The notes under the pieces were generated by a model. It was not told the origin of the DNA. It was given only the letters and a program-made list of their open reading frames with translations, and made no database searches. From assembly GCF_001673315.1 (NCBI RefSeq), contig NZ_LZLQ01000031.1, positions 1 to 52,722 of the forward strand: a stretch of DNA of 52,722 nt, given 5' to 3'. Below are positions 23,498-31,993 of this stretch, one piece after another; positions within the stretch are counted from its first letter, which is position 1; every line of letters starts with the position of its first letter. Source of the DNA: Mycobacterium asiaticum (GTDB taxonomy: Bacteria; Actinomycetota; Actinomycetes; Mycobacteriales; Mycobacteriaceae). Made by a program: the position numbers and the translations under genes.

Positions 23498-24604
23498 TCA
23501 GCTGAGCGTCGCCTCGGCTGCCGCCTCGATCACGTCCATTGCGTCGCCGCGTTTCCGGAACGCCCGCAGCTGCCGCATCGCGCCATTGCCCAGCGTGGTG
23601 ACGCGGTCGAGTTCATCGACGACGTGGTGATATTCGCCCAACGCATCCAGCGCTGGGCGCACGCGCTGCACAAGGGAACTCAGCTGTTCGCGGGCGGGCA
23701 CCGCACCGCGACCGTGGACCAGATCAAGCGTGTCTCCGGCCAAGCCGTCATGCGCGGCTTTCCAATAGGCGGCACGCAATGCCGCCGGGGGTAGCCGGTC
23801 CGCCCCGTCGGGACCCTCGTCGACCGCGGTCATAACAGCGGCCCGGATCAGGGTGGCCAGCAGCACGGTGTCCGCGACCGTGGCCGGCACGTCGGCCACC
23901 CGGACCTCGACCGTCGGGAACTCGGCGGAAGGACGTACGTCCCAATAAACCATCCCGTTATCCAGGATCACGCCGGTGTCGATCAGCATTTGCACCGTGC
24001 TGTCGTACTCGTCGAGTGAGGTGAAATACGGCGGTGCGCCCGCCACCGGCCAACGCCGCCACAGCACGCTGCGCCAGCTGGCGTAACCCGAGTCGGAATT
24101 GCGGTACACCGCGGAATTCGCCGACAGCGCAAGCAAGCTCGGCAACCACGGACGCAGCCAGTTGCTCGCCTGGATGGCAGCGGCGCGGTCGGGCACCTGC
24201 ACGTGCACATGACACCCGCAGATGCCCTGTTCGTGCGCCACCATCCCGAACTGTTCGCCGATCTTGCGGTAACGCGGGGTGTCGGTGACCGGAAACTCTA
24301 TGGGCGTCACGGGTGGCAGTCCCAACGCCAGCAGCCGCACACCGACCGCCTCGGCGGCCCGGGCCGCGGTGCGCCGCAGCGCACTGAGTTCCGTGCTGAG
24401 TTGGCGGGAGGAGGACACCACGCCCGAGGTAGTTTCCACCTGGCAACTGCTCAGTTCCACCTGCAGGTTGCCGCCCCGCCGTTCGGCCTCGGCAGCGACT
24501 TCGCTGTTGCGGGGCGCCGGCTCCCCGGAGTCCGGGTAGACGAGCAGGAATTCCTCTTCCACGCCGACAGTCGGAAGGCCGCTCTCCGAGCACACCGTGC
24601 TCAT
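23498..24604 (-). CDS. GCS2-type glutamate--cysteine ligase-like (carboxylate-amine ligase)
   Basis: A 368-aa member of the GCS2/YbdK family (Rv0433-like), ATP-dependent carboxylate-amine ligases related to gamma-glutamylcysteine synthetase. Motifs: VGVEEEFLLV at the N-terminus, QVELSSCQVETTSGV, HEQGICGCHVHVQVPD (ATP/metal region) and PTVEVRVADVP. Mycobacteria use mycothiol rather than glutathione, so the physiological product is open. The ATG at 24604 matches the family start; the frame is open to 24667. Divergent from a TetR regulator. Confidence 0.88.
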   Translation of the reverse strand: MSTVCSESGLPTVGVEEEFLLVYPDSGEPAPRNSEVAAEAERRGGNLQVELSSCQVETTSGVVSSSRQLSTELSALRRTAARAAEAVGVRLLALGLPPVTPIEFPVTDTPRYRKIGEQFGMVAHEQGICGCHVHVQVPDRAAAIQASNWLRPWLPSLLALSANSAVYRNSDSGYASWRSVLWRRWPVAGAPPYFTSLDEYDSTVQMLIDTGVILDNGMVYWDVRPSAEFPTVEVRVADVPATVADTVLLATLIRAAVMTAVDEGPDGADRLPPAALRAAYWKAAHDGLAGDTLDLVHGRGAVPAREQLSSLVQRVRPALDALGEYHHVVDELDRVTTLGNGAMRQLRAFRKRGDAMDVIEAAAEATLS

Positions 24605-24722
24605 GTTGGCAACGCTACCCCGCTTCGCCACCGCGCAATGCCACCGCGAACCTGCGTTGAAACTCAAGCCTGACCTGCGGAACCGATACCAAGCGAACCT
24701 TTTGCTGGCTCTATGTCAGCCA

Positions 24723-24737
24723 TTTCCCTGTGGGAAA
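24723..24737. promoter_or_regulatory. Candidate operator between GCS2 and TetR genes
   Basis: Perfect palindrome TTTCCC-TGT-GGGAAA, midway in the 188-bp divergent region, 55 bp before the TetR GTG. A TetR-type autoregulatory operator is plausible. Confidence 0.45.
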
Positions 24738-24792
24738 GCGTTCAGTTCGGGACAATGGTCTCGATGCACGACTGATGAAGGAGTGATCAGCA

Positions 24793-25560
24793 GTGTCGAG
24801 TGTTGGGTTGCAAGAGCACGACTACGTTCTCGATTCCATCGAGGGCCTGGTTGCCCAGGAGGGCATCGAGGCGGTGACGATCCGCGCGCTCACCAAGGTC
24901 ACCGGGGTGTCCAACGGCGCCATCTATCGCACCTTCGAGTCGCGCGGAGGCTTGCTGGGCCGCGTCTGGATCCGCGCGGAGCGCCGTTTCCTGGACCAGC
25001 TCACGAGTTTGATCGATGAGGCGAAGGCGCGCGCGGGGAGCGAACCCCTGGATGCGGTGTACGCCGCAGCCGAGACGTCACTGCTGTATCCGGAGATGTA
25101 TCCGGAATCGTCGGCCTGCCTGATGACGGTGCGCCGCCACGACGTGGTGAACCAACCGATGCCGCGCGAGATCTCCGACCAGCTGCGGGAACTCGATCGC
25201 GAACTCTCCGCAGTGATGGCCCAGTTGGCCGAAGGCCTCTGGAGCCGCAGCGACGCAGGTGCTGTCAACCTGATTGCGACATGCATTGTGGACCTGCCGA
25301 AGTGGATCGCCCTACGTGGGCAGGGCTACAGCCCGTCCACCTTGCGCAACTACCTGCGGGCCGCCGTGCGTTCCGTACTGGAAGTGGGGCCCCCGCCGCT
25401 GGGAGTGGTAACCCACCAGACGACCGCGAACGGTGCGTTGGAAAGTCGGTGGGCTCACCTGGTGGGCATCACGGCCAGCGCGTGGTCCACGGTCGGGTAT
25501 ATCGGCAGCAGCACCCTCAACCCGCAGGCTTCCACTATCCGGCCGACGATCGGCGTCTGA
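24793..25560 (+). CDS. TetR-family transcriptional regulator with unusual C-terminal extension
   Basis: A 255-aa regulator. The N-terminal HTH is canonical (GIEAVTIRALTKVTGVSNGA then IYRTFESRGGLL). The ligand domain runs to about residue 205 (NYLRAAVRSVLEVGPPP). The last 50 residues are atypical and their coding bases are partly the reverse strand of the convergent STAS gene (106-bp overlap), suggesting loss of an earlier stop. The GTG at 24793 has AAGGAG about 11 bases upstream. Divergently placed to the GCS2 ligase, which it may control. Confidence 0.86.
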   Translation: MSSVGLQEHDYVLDSIEGLVAQEGIEAVTIRALTKVTGVSNGAIYRTFESRGGLLGRVWIRAERRFLDQLTSLIDEAKARAGSEPLDAVYAAAETSLLYPEMYPESSACLMTVRRHDVVNQPMPREISDQLRELDRELSAVMAQLAEGLWSRSDAGAVNLIATCIVDLPKWIALRGQGYSPSTLRNYLRAAVRSVLEVGPPPLGVVTHQTTANGALESRWAHLVGITASAWSTVGYIGSSTLNPQASTIRPTIGV

Positions 25561-25889
25561 GTCACCAGTCGCAGTTCGACGCCGCGTTCTCGGCACTCCT
25601 GGGCCGTCTCGGCCAACGCGGTGAACGCGCAGCAACCCATGAAGTCGACGTCGGACACATCTATGACCAGCGAGCCCCGCAGGGTGGCCATGGCGGCGGC
25701 CTCGGTCACCAGTCGGCGCCAGGTGTGCTCGTTGCAGCCGTCGATCTCGCCGCCGGCGTGAATGATCACGGCATCGCCGCTGCGGTCGGTTATGGCACGC
25801 AAGGTGCTGCGCGGGTCCCCGAGTTCGTAGACCAGTCGCGGGCTAAGGGTGACATGTGGGGAAAAAGATTCCGAGATGAGCAGGCTCAT
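25455..25889 (-). CDS. STAS-domain protein (anti-sigma factor antagonist-like) lacking the phospho-serine
   Basis: A 144-aa STAS protein (Rv2638-like by neighbourhood with dedA). Fold landmarks: AVIIHAGGEIDGCNEHTW, GSLVIDVSDVDFMGCCAF, VELRLVTQTPIVGRIVEACG. In SpoIIAA-type antagonists the loop reads FMDSSGL with a phosphorylatable serine; here it reads FMGCCAF, so Asp-Ser-Ser is Gly-Cys86-Cys87. It therefore cannot be switched by an SpoIIAB-type kinase at that site; redox control through the cysteines is a guess, recalling redox-sensitive RsfA. The 3' end overlaps the TetR gene by 106 bp. Confidence 0.85.
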   Translation of the reverse strand: MSLLISESFSPHVTLSPRLVYELGDPRSTLRAITDRSGDAVIIHAGGEIDGCNEHTWRRLVTEAAAMATLRGSLVIDVSDVDFMGCCAFTALAETAQECRERGVELRLVTQTPIVGRIVEACGLRVLLPIYPTVDHALAVMPTR

Positions 25890-25949
25890 TGTGCACTCCT
25901 AATCGACAGGCGCTAAGCGCCGCGATGGATGCCCATCCTTCTGATCTGA

Positions 25950-26008
25950 AGACAGACAGACTCGCCTTGTTAAGTCTCAGTTCTATAACAAGACAGGGCG
26001 GTCTGTCT
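25950..26008. promoter_or_regulatory. 59-bp interrupted dyad between STAS and TetR genes
   Basis: Two pairs of perfect inverted arms share one centre at 25979: AGACAGAC (25950-25957) with GTCTGTCT (26001-26008), and CTTGTTA (25966-25972) with TAACAAG (25986-25992). The region is AT-rich and lies between divergent genes, so it is a likely operator, with the adjacent TetR protein the prime candidate. Confidence 0.62.
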
Positions 26009-26027
26009 ACACGCCGACGGTCAGAGT

Positions 26028-26663
26028 ATGGTGAATCGCGCTATGTCATCGCCCGATAGCGCGGGGCCGCACCTGCCGGCCCGGGAACGGTTACTGAAGG
26101 CCGCGTACGAGCTGTTCAGCCGCCGCGGCATACGCGCGGTGGGCACCGACGAAGTGATCGAGCGCGCCGGGGTGGCCAGGGCCACCCTCTACCGTCACTT
26201 TGCGACCAAGAACGACTTGGTCCTGGCCGTGCTGGACCGTCGCGAGCAGCTCTGGACGCACGGCATGATCGAGGAGCAGTCCGCCGCCCGCGGCGGGACT
26301 CCCGAAGAAAAGCTGCTGGCGATTTTCGACGTCATGCACGAGTGGTTCCAGAACCGCGACGGTTACGAGGGCTGCTCGTTCATCAACGTGCTGTTGGAGC
26401 TCGGTGCCGACCACCCCGTCGGCCAGGCCAGCATCGCGCACATCGACACCGTCCGGCAAATCGTGCGGGCGCGCGCGGTGGCTGCGGGCCTGCTCGACGT
26501 TGAGGCTTTCGCGACGTCCTGGCACATCCTGATGAAGGGCGCCATCATCATGGCGGCGGTCGGCGAGCAGGACGCGGCGTTGCGGGCGCAGTCGATGGGT
26601 CGCCGCCTCATCGAGCAGCACCGTCCCGAGGACAGTCACCAACTGGGCGAGGCGGTCGGATAG
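26028..26663 (+). CDS. TetR/AcrR-family transcriptional regulator
   Basis: A 211-aa regulator with N-terminal HTH LLKAAYELFSRRGIRAVGTD through VIERAGVARATLYRHFATKN and a helical ligand domain (GYEGCSFINVLLELGADHP is typical of the AcrR/YcdC C-terminal domain). ATG at 26028; ATG at 26043 is an alternative. It is divergent from the STAS gene across the 59-bp dyad and ends 1 bp from the convergent dedA stop. Confidence 0.9.
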   Translation: MVNRAMSSPDSAGPHLPARERLLKAAYELFSRRGIRAVGTDEVIERAGVARATLYRHFATKNDLVLAVLDRREQLWTHGMIEEQSAARGGTPEEKLLAIFDVMHEWFQNRDGYEGCSFINVLLELGADHPVGQASIAHIDTVRQIVRARAVAAGLLDVEAFATSWHILMKGAIIMAAVGEQDAALRAQSMGRRLIEQHRPEDSHQLGEAVG

Positions 26664-26664
26664 G

Positions 26665-27321
26665 TCAGGCCGCAGCGGTGTCGGACTTGTGCGCGTGCTC
26701 TGCCTCGAGTTCGGCGATGGCGCGGGAGGTCCGTTCGCGCAGCAGTATCGCGGCAGTGATACCGCAAATGATCGCGATGACCAGCGCCACCCAGGAGAAC
26801 CGCGACAACCAGCGTTCGGCGGCGACGCCGGCGAAGTAGACCAGCGCGGTGGTGCCGCCGGCCCAGCAGATGCCGCCGCATACGTTGGCCACCAGGAACC
26901 GCGGGTAGGGCATCTTGAGTGCGCCGGCCAGCGGGCCGGCGAAGATACGTAGCAGCGCGATGAAGCGTCCGAAAAACACCGCCCGGACACCCCAGCGGTT
27001 GAAGGTTCGTTCGGCGAGCGCGACGTGCCCAGGGCCGAAGTGCTTGGGAAACCGGCGCCCGAGGCGGTCGAACAAAGGCATCCCGAACTTCCGCCCGATC
27101 GAATAGCCGATTGAGTCACCCACCACGGCACCGATGACCGCGGCCGCACCCACGCCCACCGGATTGACCGCCAGCTCGTGATGCGAGGACATCAACGCCG
27201 CGCTGACCAACACGATCTCTCCGGGCAGCGGGATGCCGAGGCTTTCGAGGCCTACGACGCCGCCGACCAGCAGATAAACGGCAAGCGGCGGGATCGTCTG
27301 CAGCAGGGCCTCCACATCCAT
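26665..27321 (-). CDS. dedA: DedA/SNARE-associated family membrane protein
   Basis: A 218-aa integral membrane protein with five to six hydrophobic segments (Rv2637 dedA by length and neighbour). Family signatures: GLESLGIPLPGEIVLV, GDSIGYSIGRKFGMPLFDRL and FGRFIALLRIFAGPLAGAL. DedA proteins act in membrane homeostasis, with recent work implicating them as lipid-carrier flippases; which lipid is moved here is unknown. Convergent with the TetR gene. Confidence 0.92.
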   Translation of the reverse strand: MDVEALLQTIPPLAVYLLVGGVVGLESLGIPLPGEIVLVSAALMSSHHELAVNPVGVGAAAVIGAVVGDSIGYSIGRKFGMPLFDRLGRRFPKHFGPGHVALAERTFNRWGVRAVFFGRFIALLRIFAGPLAGALKMPYPRFLVANVCGGICWAGGTTALVYFAGVAAERWLSRFSWVALVIAIICGITAAILLRERTSRAIAELEAEHAHKSDTAAA

Positions 27322-27398
27322 GGGTAAAGGATGCCTGACGCATCCTGGATATGCGCCCGATCGGGCTCGATACTGTCGAGCAGACGACAGGAGCGTTA

Positions 27399-29057
27399 GT
27401 GGAATTCAATCTCGCCCAGGTTTTCTCAGCGGTGGCTGCCGCGAATCCCCACCGGGACGCCGTCGTCTTCGGTGACCGGCGGCTCACCTTCGCCGAGACC
27501 GACGAGCGCGCCCGCCGCTTCGCCCGGGCACTGCACCAGTGGGGGTACGGGGCCCAGCGGGAAAGGGCCGCGCTGGCACCGCACGAGTCCGGTCAGAGTC
27601 ACCTCGGGCTGTACCTGGCCAACTGCAACGAATTCCTCGAGGCGATGATCGGCGCGTACAAAGCCCGGGTCGCCCCGTTCAACGTCAACTACCGCTACGT
27701 CGCCGACGAACTGGTGTACCTGATCGACAACGCTGACGCGGATGCCATCGTCTACCAGGCGCGATTCGCGCCGACGCTGGCCGAGGCGCTGGCCAGAGTG
27801 CCCCGCGAAATCCGGTTGATCCATGTCGACGACGAATCGGGAAACGAGCCACTGCCCGGGGCGGTGCGCTACGACGAATTGCTCGAATCGACCTCTGATG
27901 AACCACTGGATGAACCACTGGCTGGACCACTGGACGTGCCGTCGCCGGACGACCTTTACATGCTCTACACCGGTGGCACCACCGGCATGCCCAAGGCAGT
28001 GCTCTGGCGTCAGCACGACATCTACATGAACGCGATGGGCGGCCGACCACCCTTCGGCGGTGACGTGGTGACCAGCCTGGACGACATCGTCGAGCGGTCA
28101 CGGCCCGAAGGACCGGGATCGATGACTGCGGCGCCCCTGATGCACGGCGCGGCGCAATGGGCGGCATTCATCAACCTGTGCAGTGGGCGGCCTTTCGTGA
28201 TGGCGCCGACCACCACCCACTTCGATCCCGCCGAAACCTGGGCCCTGGCCAGCCGGGAACGCGTGATCTCCCTATCGTTCGTCGGGGATGCGTTCGGACG
28301 GCCGCTGGTCGACGAACTCGAGTCCGGCGACTACGACCTGTCCGGGTTGTTCATCATCGTGACCGGCGGTGCCGCGCTCAGCGCGCCGCTCAAGCAGCGG
28401 TTCGTCGAACTGCTGCCGCATGTGACGATCCTGGACGCGGGTGGTTCGTCGGAATCCGGAAATCAAATGGGCCAGGTCTCCAGCCGGCTGCAGAGCGCAT
28501 CAGGCCGGTTCGCCCCGAACCCGGGCGCCGTGGTGGTCAGCGAGGACATGACCAGGATCCTGTCGCCGGGCGAGGACGAGGTCGGCTGGCTGGCCCAGCA
28601 GGGGCACATCCCGTTGGGCTACCTCGGTGACGCCGCCAAGACCGCGCGAACGTTCCCGGTCATCGGCGGGATCCGGCACTCCGTGCCCGGTGATCGGGCG
28701 CGCTGGCATGTCGATGGTCAGATCGAACTGCTGGGCCGGGACTCGGTGACCATCAACTCCGGCGGCGAGAAGATCTTCGCCGAGGAGGTCGAAGCCGCGA
28801 TCCACGAACACCCCGCCGTATACGACGTAGTCGTGACCGGCCGGCCCAGTGAGCGGTGGGGAAATGAAGTTGTCGCACTGGTCCAGCTGGTGCCGGGTGC
28901 GGAGGCCGACGGCGCCGACATCATCGCCGAGGCGGCCCGTCACATCGCGCGCTACAAACTGCCCAAAGATGTGATCTTCTGTCCCAGAGTGCAACGGTCG
29001 CCGTCGGGCAAAGCGGACTATCGATGGGCGAAAGCCCGAGCCACGCAGGCTAATTGA
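27399..29057 (+). CDS. Acyl-CoA synthetase (FadD type)
   Basis: ANL-superfamily ligase that activates a carboxylic acid via an acyl-adenylate. The 552-aa protein has the P-loop [10 protein letters not shown] (residues 190-199), the motif [10 protein letters not shown], the hinge region [15 protein letters not shown] and the C-terminal catalytic lysine context [13 protein letters not shown]. The last motif and overall layout resemble FadD19-like enzymes acting on sterol side-chains, but substrate is not decided. The GTG at 27399 with AGGAG upstream is preferred to the ATG at 27351. A 12-bp tandem repeat lies inside. Its 3' end overlaps the PPE gene by 8 bp. Confidence 0.9.
   Translation: MEFNLAQVFSAVAAANPHRDAVVFGDRRLTFAETDERARRFARALHQWGYGAQRERAALAPHESGQSHLGLYLANCNEFLEAMIGAYKARVAPFNVNYRYVADELVYLIDNADADAIVYQARFAPTLAEALARVPREIRLIHVDDESGNEPLPGAVRYDELLESTSDEPLDEPLAGPLDVPSPDDLYMLYTGGTTGMPKAVLWRQHDIYMNAMGGRPPFGGDVVTSLDDIVERSRPEGPGSMTAAPLMHGAAQWAAFINLCSGRPFVMAPTTTHFDPAETWALASRERVISLSFVGDAFGRPLVDELESGDYDLSGLFIIVTGGAALSAPLKQRFVELLPHVTILDAGGSSESGNQMGQVSSRLQSASGRFAPNPGAVVVSEDMTRILSPGEDEVGWLAQQGHIPLGYLGDAAKTARTFPVIGGIRHSVPGDRARWHVDGQIELLGRDSVTINSGGEKIFAEEVEAAIHEHPAVYDVVVTGRPSERWGNEVVALVQLVPGAEADGADIIAEAARHIARYKLPKDVIFCPRVQRSPSGKADYRWAKARATQAN
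27897..27932 (+). repeat. 12-bp in-frame tandem repeat in the fadD gene
   Basis: Two exact copies of GATGAACCACTG followed by a variant GCTGGACCACTG, encoding [12 protein letters not shown] in a surface-like linker before the P-loop. In-frame unit length permits copy-number change without frameshift. Confidence 0.85.
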
Positions 29058-30873
29058 AGAAACCGGACTGATCGTCACCGGTGTTGAATCCTCCGGAGCT
29101 ACCGCTGCCAGTGTTATTCATGCCCGAGCTGTAGATGCCGGAGTTGGAGAACCCCGACGTGTGATCGCCCGAATTGAAGAAGCCCGCGTTAGCGAAACCG
29201 GTGTTGTAGAACCCGACGTTGCCGGGATAGCCCTCGTTGTGCACACCCGATGTCATGCCGAAGAAGTCCGACGTCACGTTGTCGAAACCGGACATGTTGC
29301 TGCCGGTGTTGTTGAAGCCGGACACATACGTGCCGACGTTGTTGTATCCCGAGTTGACTACGCCGAGTGGGGAGTCCGAGCTGCCAAAGCCGGTGTTGAA
29401 GTTGCCCGAGTTGAACAGGCCGGTGTTGACACTGCCCGAGTTGAACATCCCAGTATTGAAGTAGCCCGAGTTGAAGAAACCGGTGTTGGTTCCGTACCCG
29501 GCGTCGTAGGGGTAGAGATCAGCGAAGTAGCCGGAATTTCCTATACCGGTGTTTCCGGAACTCGCGTTACCGAAGCCCACATTGTTGAAAAATGCGTTCC
29601 CGGCACCCACGTTGCCGATACCGGCGTTGTCGTTACCGGTGTTGTAGTCCCCTCCGTTGCCGAAGCCCGTATTCACCGAGCCCGCGTTCCAGAATCCCGT
29701 GTTGGTGCTGCCGGCGTTCCCGAAGCCGACGTTGTGGTTTCCGGAGTTGAAGAAACCGACATTGTTGTCGCCCGAGTTGAAGAAACCAATGTTGTTGTTG
29801 CCGGTGTTTCCGAAGCCAAAGTTTCCGATGCCGGCGTTCAATGCTCCGATTCCCACCTGGTTGTCCCCAGTCAGGCCGAATCCCACATTGTTGCTGCCGT
29901 GGTTGCCAAAACCCAAGTTGTAGCTGCCGTTGTTGCCGAAGCCAAGGTTGTTGGAACCGATGTTTCCGCTGCCTAGGTTGAACGAACCGATATTGCCGCT
30001 GCCGAAGTTGGTGCTGCCGAAATTCCCGCCGCCGCGGTTGCCGTCCCCGAGGTTTCCGCTCGCGAGGTTGCCATTACCTTGGTTTCCGCCACCGAGATTG
30101 AGGTTGCCAACATTGCCGTTGCCGAAATTCGTGTAGCCGGCGTTCCCGCTGCCGAAGTTGGCGTTGCCCCAGTTTCCGCTGCCGAGGTTGGCGTTGCCCA
30201 AATTCCCGCTGCCCAGGTTCGCATTGCCTTGGTTACCGCTGCCCAGGTTGGCCTCGCCGAGATTTCCACTGCCGAAATTTTTGTTCCCGGTGTTCCCGAT
30301 GCCTAGGTTCCAAGCGCCGTTGTTGGCGATGCTGGTGTTCAAGGTGCCGAGGCCCCCGAGCGCCTCCTGCCAAGACGCCAGCTGCGAAGCCGCCGTCGAT
30401 GCGCCACCGTGGTAGGCGACCAGTGCGGCCACATCGGCCGCCCAGAACTCTTCGTAAATGCTCTCTGCGGCAGCTATTGCGGGCGCGTTCTGCCCGAATA
30501 GGTTGGAGGTCACCAGACGCACGAATGCGTTGCGATTGGCGGCGACCGCCAGCGGGTGGACCGTGGCAGCGCGCGCCGCCTCGAATGCGCTCGCCACCGC
30601 CCGGGTCTGGCCGGCTGCCCCGGCTGCCCGCGCCGACGCTGTGCTCAACCACGCCGAATACGGCTGAGCGGCAGACGCCATGGCTCGCGCCGCGGCACCC
30701 TGCCAAGCCTGTTGAGCGAGCCCGGAGGTGATAGACGAGAAGGACTCGGCGGCCGCCCCCAATTCGTCGGCCAAGCTCGACCACGCCGCAGCGGCTTCCA
30801 GCATTGGAGCCGAACCCGCCCCTATGAACATCCGCACCGAGTTAATCTCTGGAGGCAAAGCGAAGAAGCTCAT
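29050..30873 (-). CDS. PPE-MPTR family protein
   Basis: A 607-aa mycobacterial PPE protein, expected to be a type VII (ESX) substrate at the cell surface. Residues 1-175 form the PPE domain: FFALPPEIN with the Pro-Pro-Glu at 7-9, Trp57-Gln-Gly (the WxG turn), and an Ala-rich four-helix region. From about residue 184 it consists of Asn/Gly-rich pentapeptide-like MPTR repeats (NxGxGN). No PE gene is adjacent and no ESX locus is in the window, so it is an orphan. GAAAGGA precedes the ATG. Tail-to-tail 8-bp overlap with fadD. Confidence 0.96.
   Translation of the reverse strand: MSFFALPPEINSVRMFIGAGSAPMLEAAAAWSSLADELGAAAESFSSITSGLAQQAWQGAAARAMASAAQPYSAWLSTASARAAGAAGQTRAVASAFEAARAATVHPLAVAANRNAFVRLVTSNLFGQNAPAIAAAESIYEEFWAADVAALVAYHGGASTAASQLASWQEALGGLGTLNTSIANNGAWNLGIGNTGNKNFGSGNLGEANLGSGNQGNANLGSGNLGNANLGSGNWGNANFGSGNAGYTNFGNGNVGNLNLGGGNQGNGNLASGNLGDGNRGGGNFGSTNFGSGNIGSFNLGSGNIGSNNLGFGNNGSYNLGFGNHGSNNVGFGLTGDNQVGIGALNAGIGNFGFGNTGNNNIGFFNSGDNNVGFFNSGNHNVGFGNAGSTNTGFWNAGSVNTGFGNGGDYNTGNDNAGIGNVGAGNAFFNNVGFGNASSGNTGIGNSGYFADLYPYDAGYGTNTGFFNSGYFNTGMFNSGSVNTGLFNSGNFNTGFGSSDSPLGVVNSGYNNVGTYVSGFNNTGSNMSGFDNVTSDFFGMTSGVHNEGYPGNVGFYNTGFANAGFFNSGDHTSGFSNSGIYSSGMNNTGSGSSGGFNTGDDQSGFFN
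29053..30324 (-). repeat. MPTR (major polymorphic tandem repeat) coding region
   Basis: About 420 residues of degenerate NxGxGN pentads, with alternating N(I/L/F/V)G-type units, giving a periodic 15-bp DNA pattern. Typical of PPE-MPTR genes and prone to slippage and recombination. Confidence 0.93.
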
Positions 30874-31186
30874 GGCGCGGTCCTTTCACGGTCACCACCC
30901 GCCTGGATACTCAAGCGAATGGCGCGCCGCGTTGCCTACCAGCCACGCTTCCCCGACCACTGAGCAACGCGACGCGTAGGAAACCGTATAACCGTTTGCA
31001 CTGTCGCATGGCGTTTTCAGCCAGAACGTTCGAGGCCTGTAACGATTGCCGCCGGCCCGCATGGGGTGGAGCGATCGTTCCGGTGGCGTAACCTGGAAGT
31101 CCTTGCTGTCTTGGAAGTTTCGGATGTATCAGGCCGGAGGTGCAGCAGGCGTTATCTTTCAGACGGGGTCGGCGTACCGTACTGGC
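30874..31186. other. 313-bp divergent intergenic region (PPE / IclR)
   Basis: No gene seen. Contains the PPE ribosome site (about 30880-30892) and, at 31175-31180, a candidate -10 TACCGT for the IclR gene ending 6 nt before its ATG. A repeated ACGGTT half-site pair (minus strand, near 30988-31000) is weak. Confidence 0.5.
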
Positions 31187-31993
31187 ATGCCGTTGAAAGA
31201 CACACGGGTCGCTCAGGATACGGCCGCGCGCACCGATTCGCTGGCACCGCAGTACCCGATCGAGTCGGTTGACAACGCGCTGAAATTGTTGCTGCTGTTG
31301 GCCGAACAACCCCAGATCCGGTTGAGCGAGGCGACCCGGTATCTCGGGGTGGCGTCGTCCACCGCACACCGACTGCTGGCCATGCTCGCCTACCGGGGTT
31401 TCGTCCGTCAGGACCCGGCTTCCAAGGCATACCTGCCCGGTCCGGCTCTCACCAGTGTGGCGTTTGCGGTCTTCGGGCGCATCGACATTCAGGGCGCGGC
31501 ACTGCCGGTCATGCGTCGGGTTAGTGAAAACCTCGGCGAGACAATCCATGTCGGCACGCTGGAGGGGGCAGGGGTAAGGTTCATCGCTGCGGTCGAGGGG
31601 CCAGCGGCGGTGCGGGTGGCTTCCCGGTTGGGACGCACCATGCCGGCGCATTGCACCTCGACCGGCAAGGCACTGCTTGCTCAGTTACCGGAAGCTGAAC
31701 TGCGCCAACTTCTTCCGCGCGAGCAGCTGGACGCGATCACTGACCGCTCGGTCGTCAGTCGCGCCAAACTCGAGTCTGAGTTGGTCCGCATCCGCGATCG
31801 CGGCTACGCCACCAACCGCGAAGAAAGCGAAGCGGGTGTCGCATCGGTCGCGGTACCGATACCCACTCGCGTGCCCGGGATGCGTCTCGCACTCAACGCG
31901 GCGGCACCGCAGAACCGGATGCCGACGTCAAAGTATTCTGCGGTGGCGGCCGCACTTATGGAGGCGGCCAAGGAGATTGGCGATCAACTTTGA
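31187..31993 (+). CDS. IclR-family transcriptional regulator
   Basis: A 268-aa regulator: winged HTH at residues about 27-85 (ALKLLLLLAEQPQIRLSEAT, LGVASSTAHRLLAMLAYRGF) and the IclR effector domain (GAALPVMRRVSENLGETIHV, PAHCTSTGKALLAQL, EAGVASVAVPIP). IclR proteins regulate aromatic catabolism (PcaR, PcaU, PobR, phthalate PhtR/PadR). It converges with the dioxygenase operon (10-bp overlap with the aldolase gene), so it is the likely regulator of this island. ATG at 31187 chosen because of the TACCGT hexamer 6 nt before it and family length. Confidence 0.9.
   Translation: MPLKDTRVAQDTAARTDSLAPQYPIESVDNALKLLLLLAEQPQIRLSEATRYLGVASSTAHRLLAMLAYRGFVRQDPASKAYLPGPALTSVAFAVFGRIDIQGAALPVMRRVSENLGETIHVGTLEGAGVRFIAAVEGPAAVRVASRLGRTMPAHCTSTGKALLAQLPEAELRQLLPREQLDAITDRSVVSRAKLESELVRIRDRGYATNREESEAGVASVAVPIPTRVPGMRLALNAAAPQNRMPTSKYSAVAAALMEAAKEIGDQL

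Noticed and set aside
29053..30324. Periodic repeats resembling a CRISPR array
   Set aside because: The period is 15 bp and in frame, encoding NxGxGN pentads of a PPE-MPTR protein; there are no constant repeats with unique spacers and no cas genes.
30911..31651. 246-aa minus-strand frame over the PPE/IclR gap
   Set aside because: Antisense to the IclR gene and without recognisable domains.
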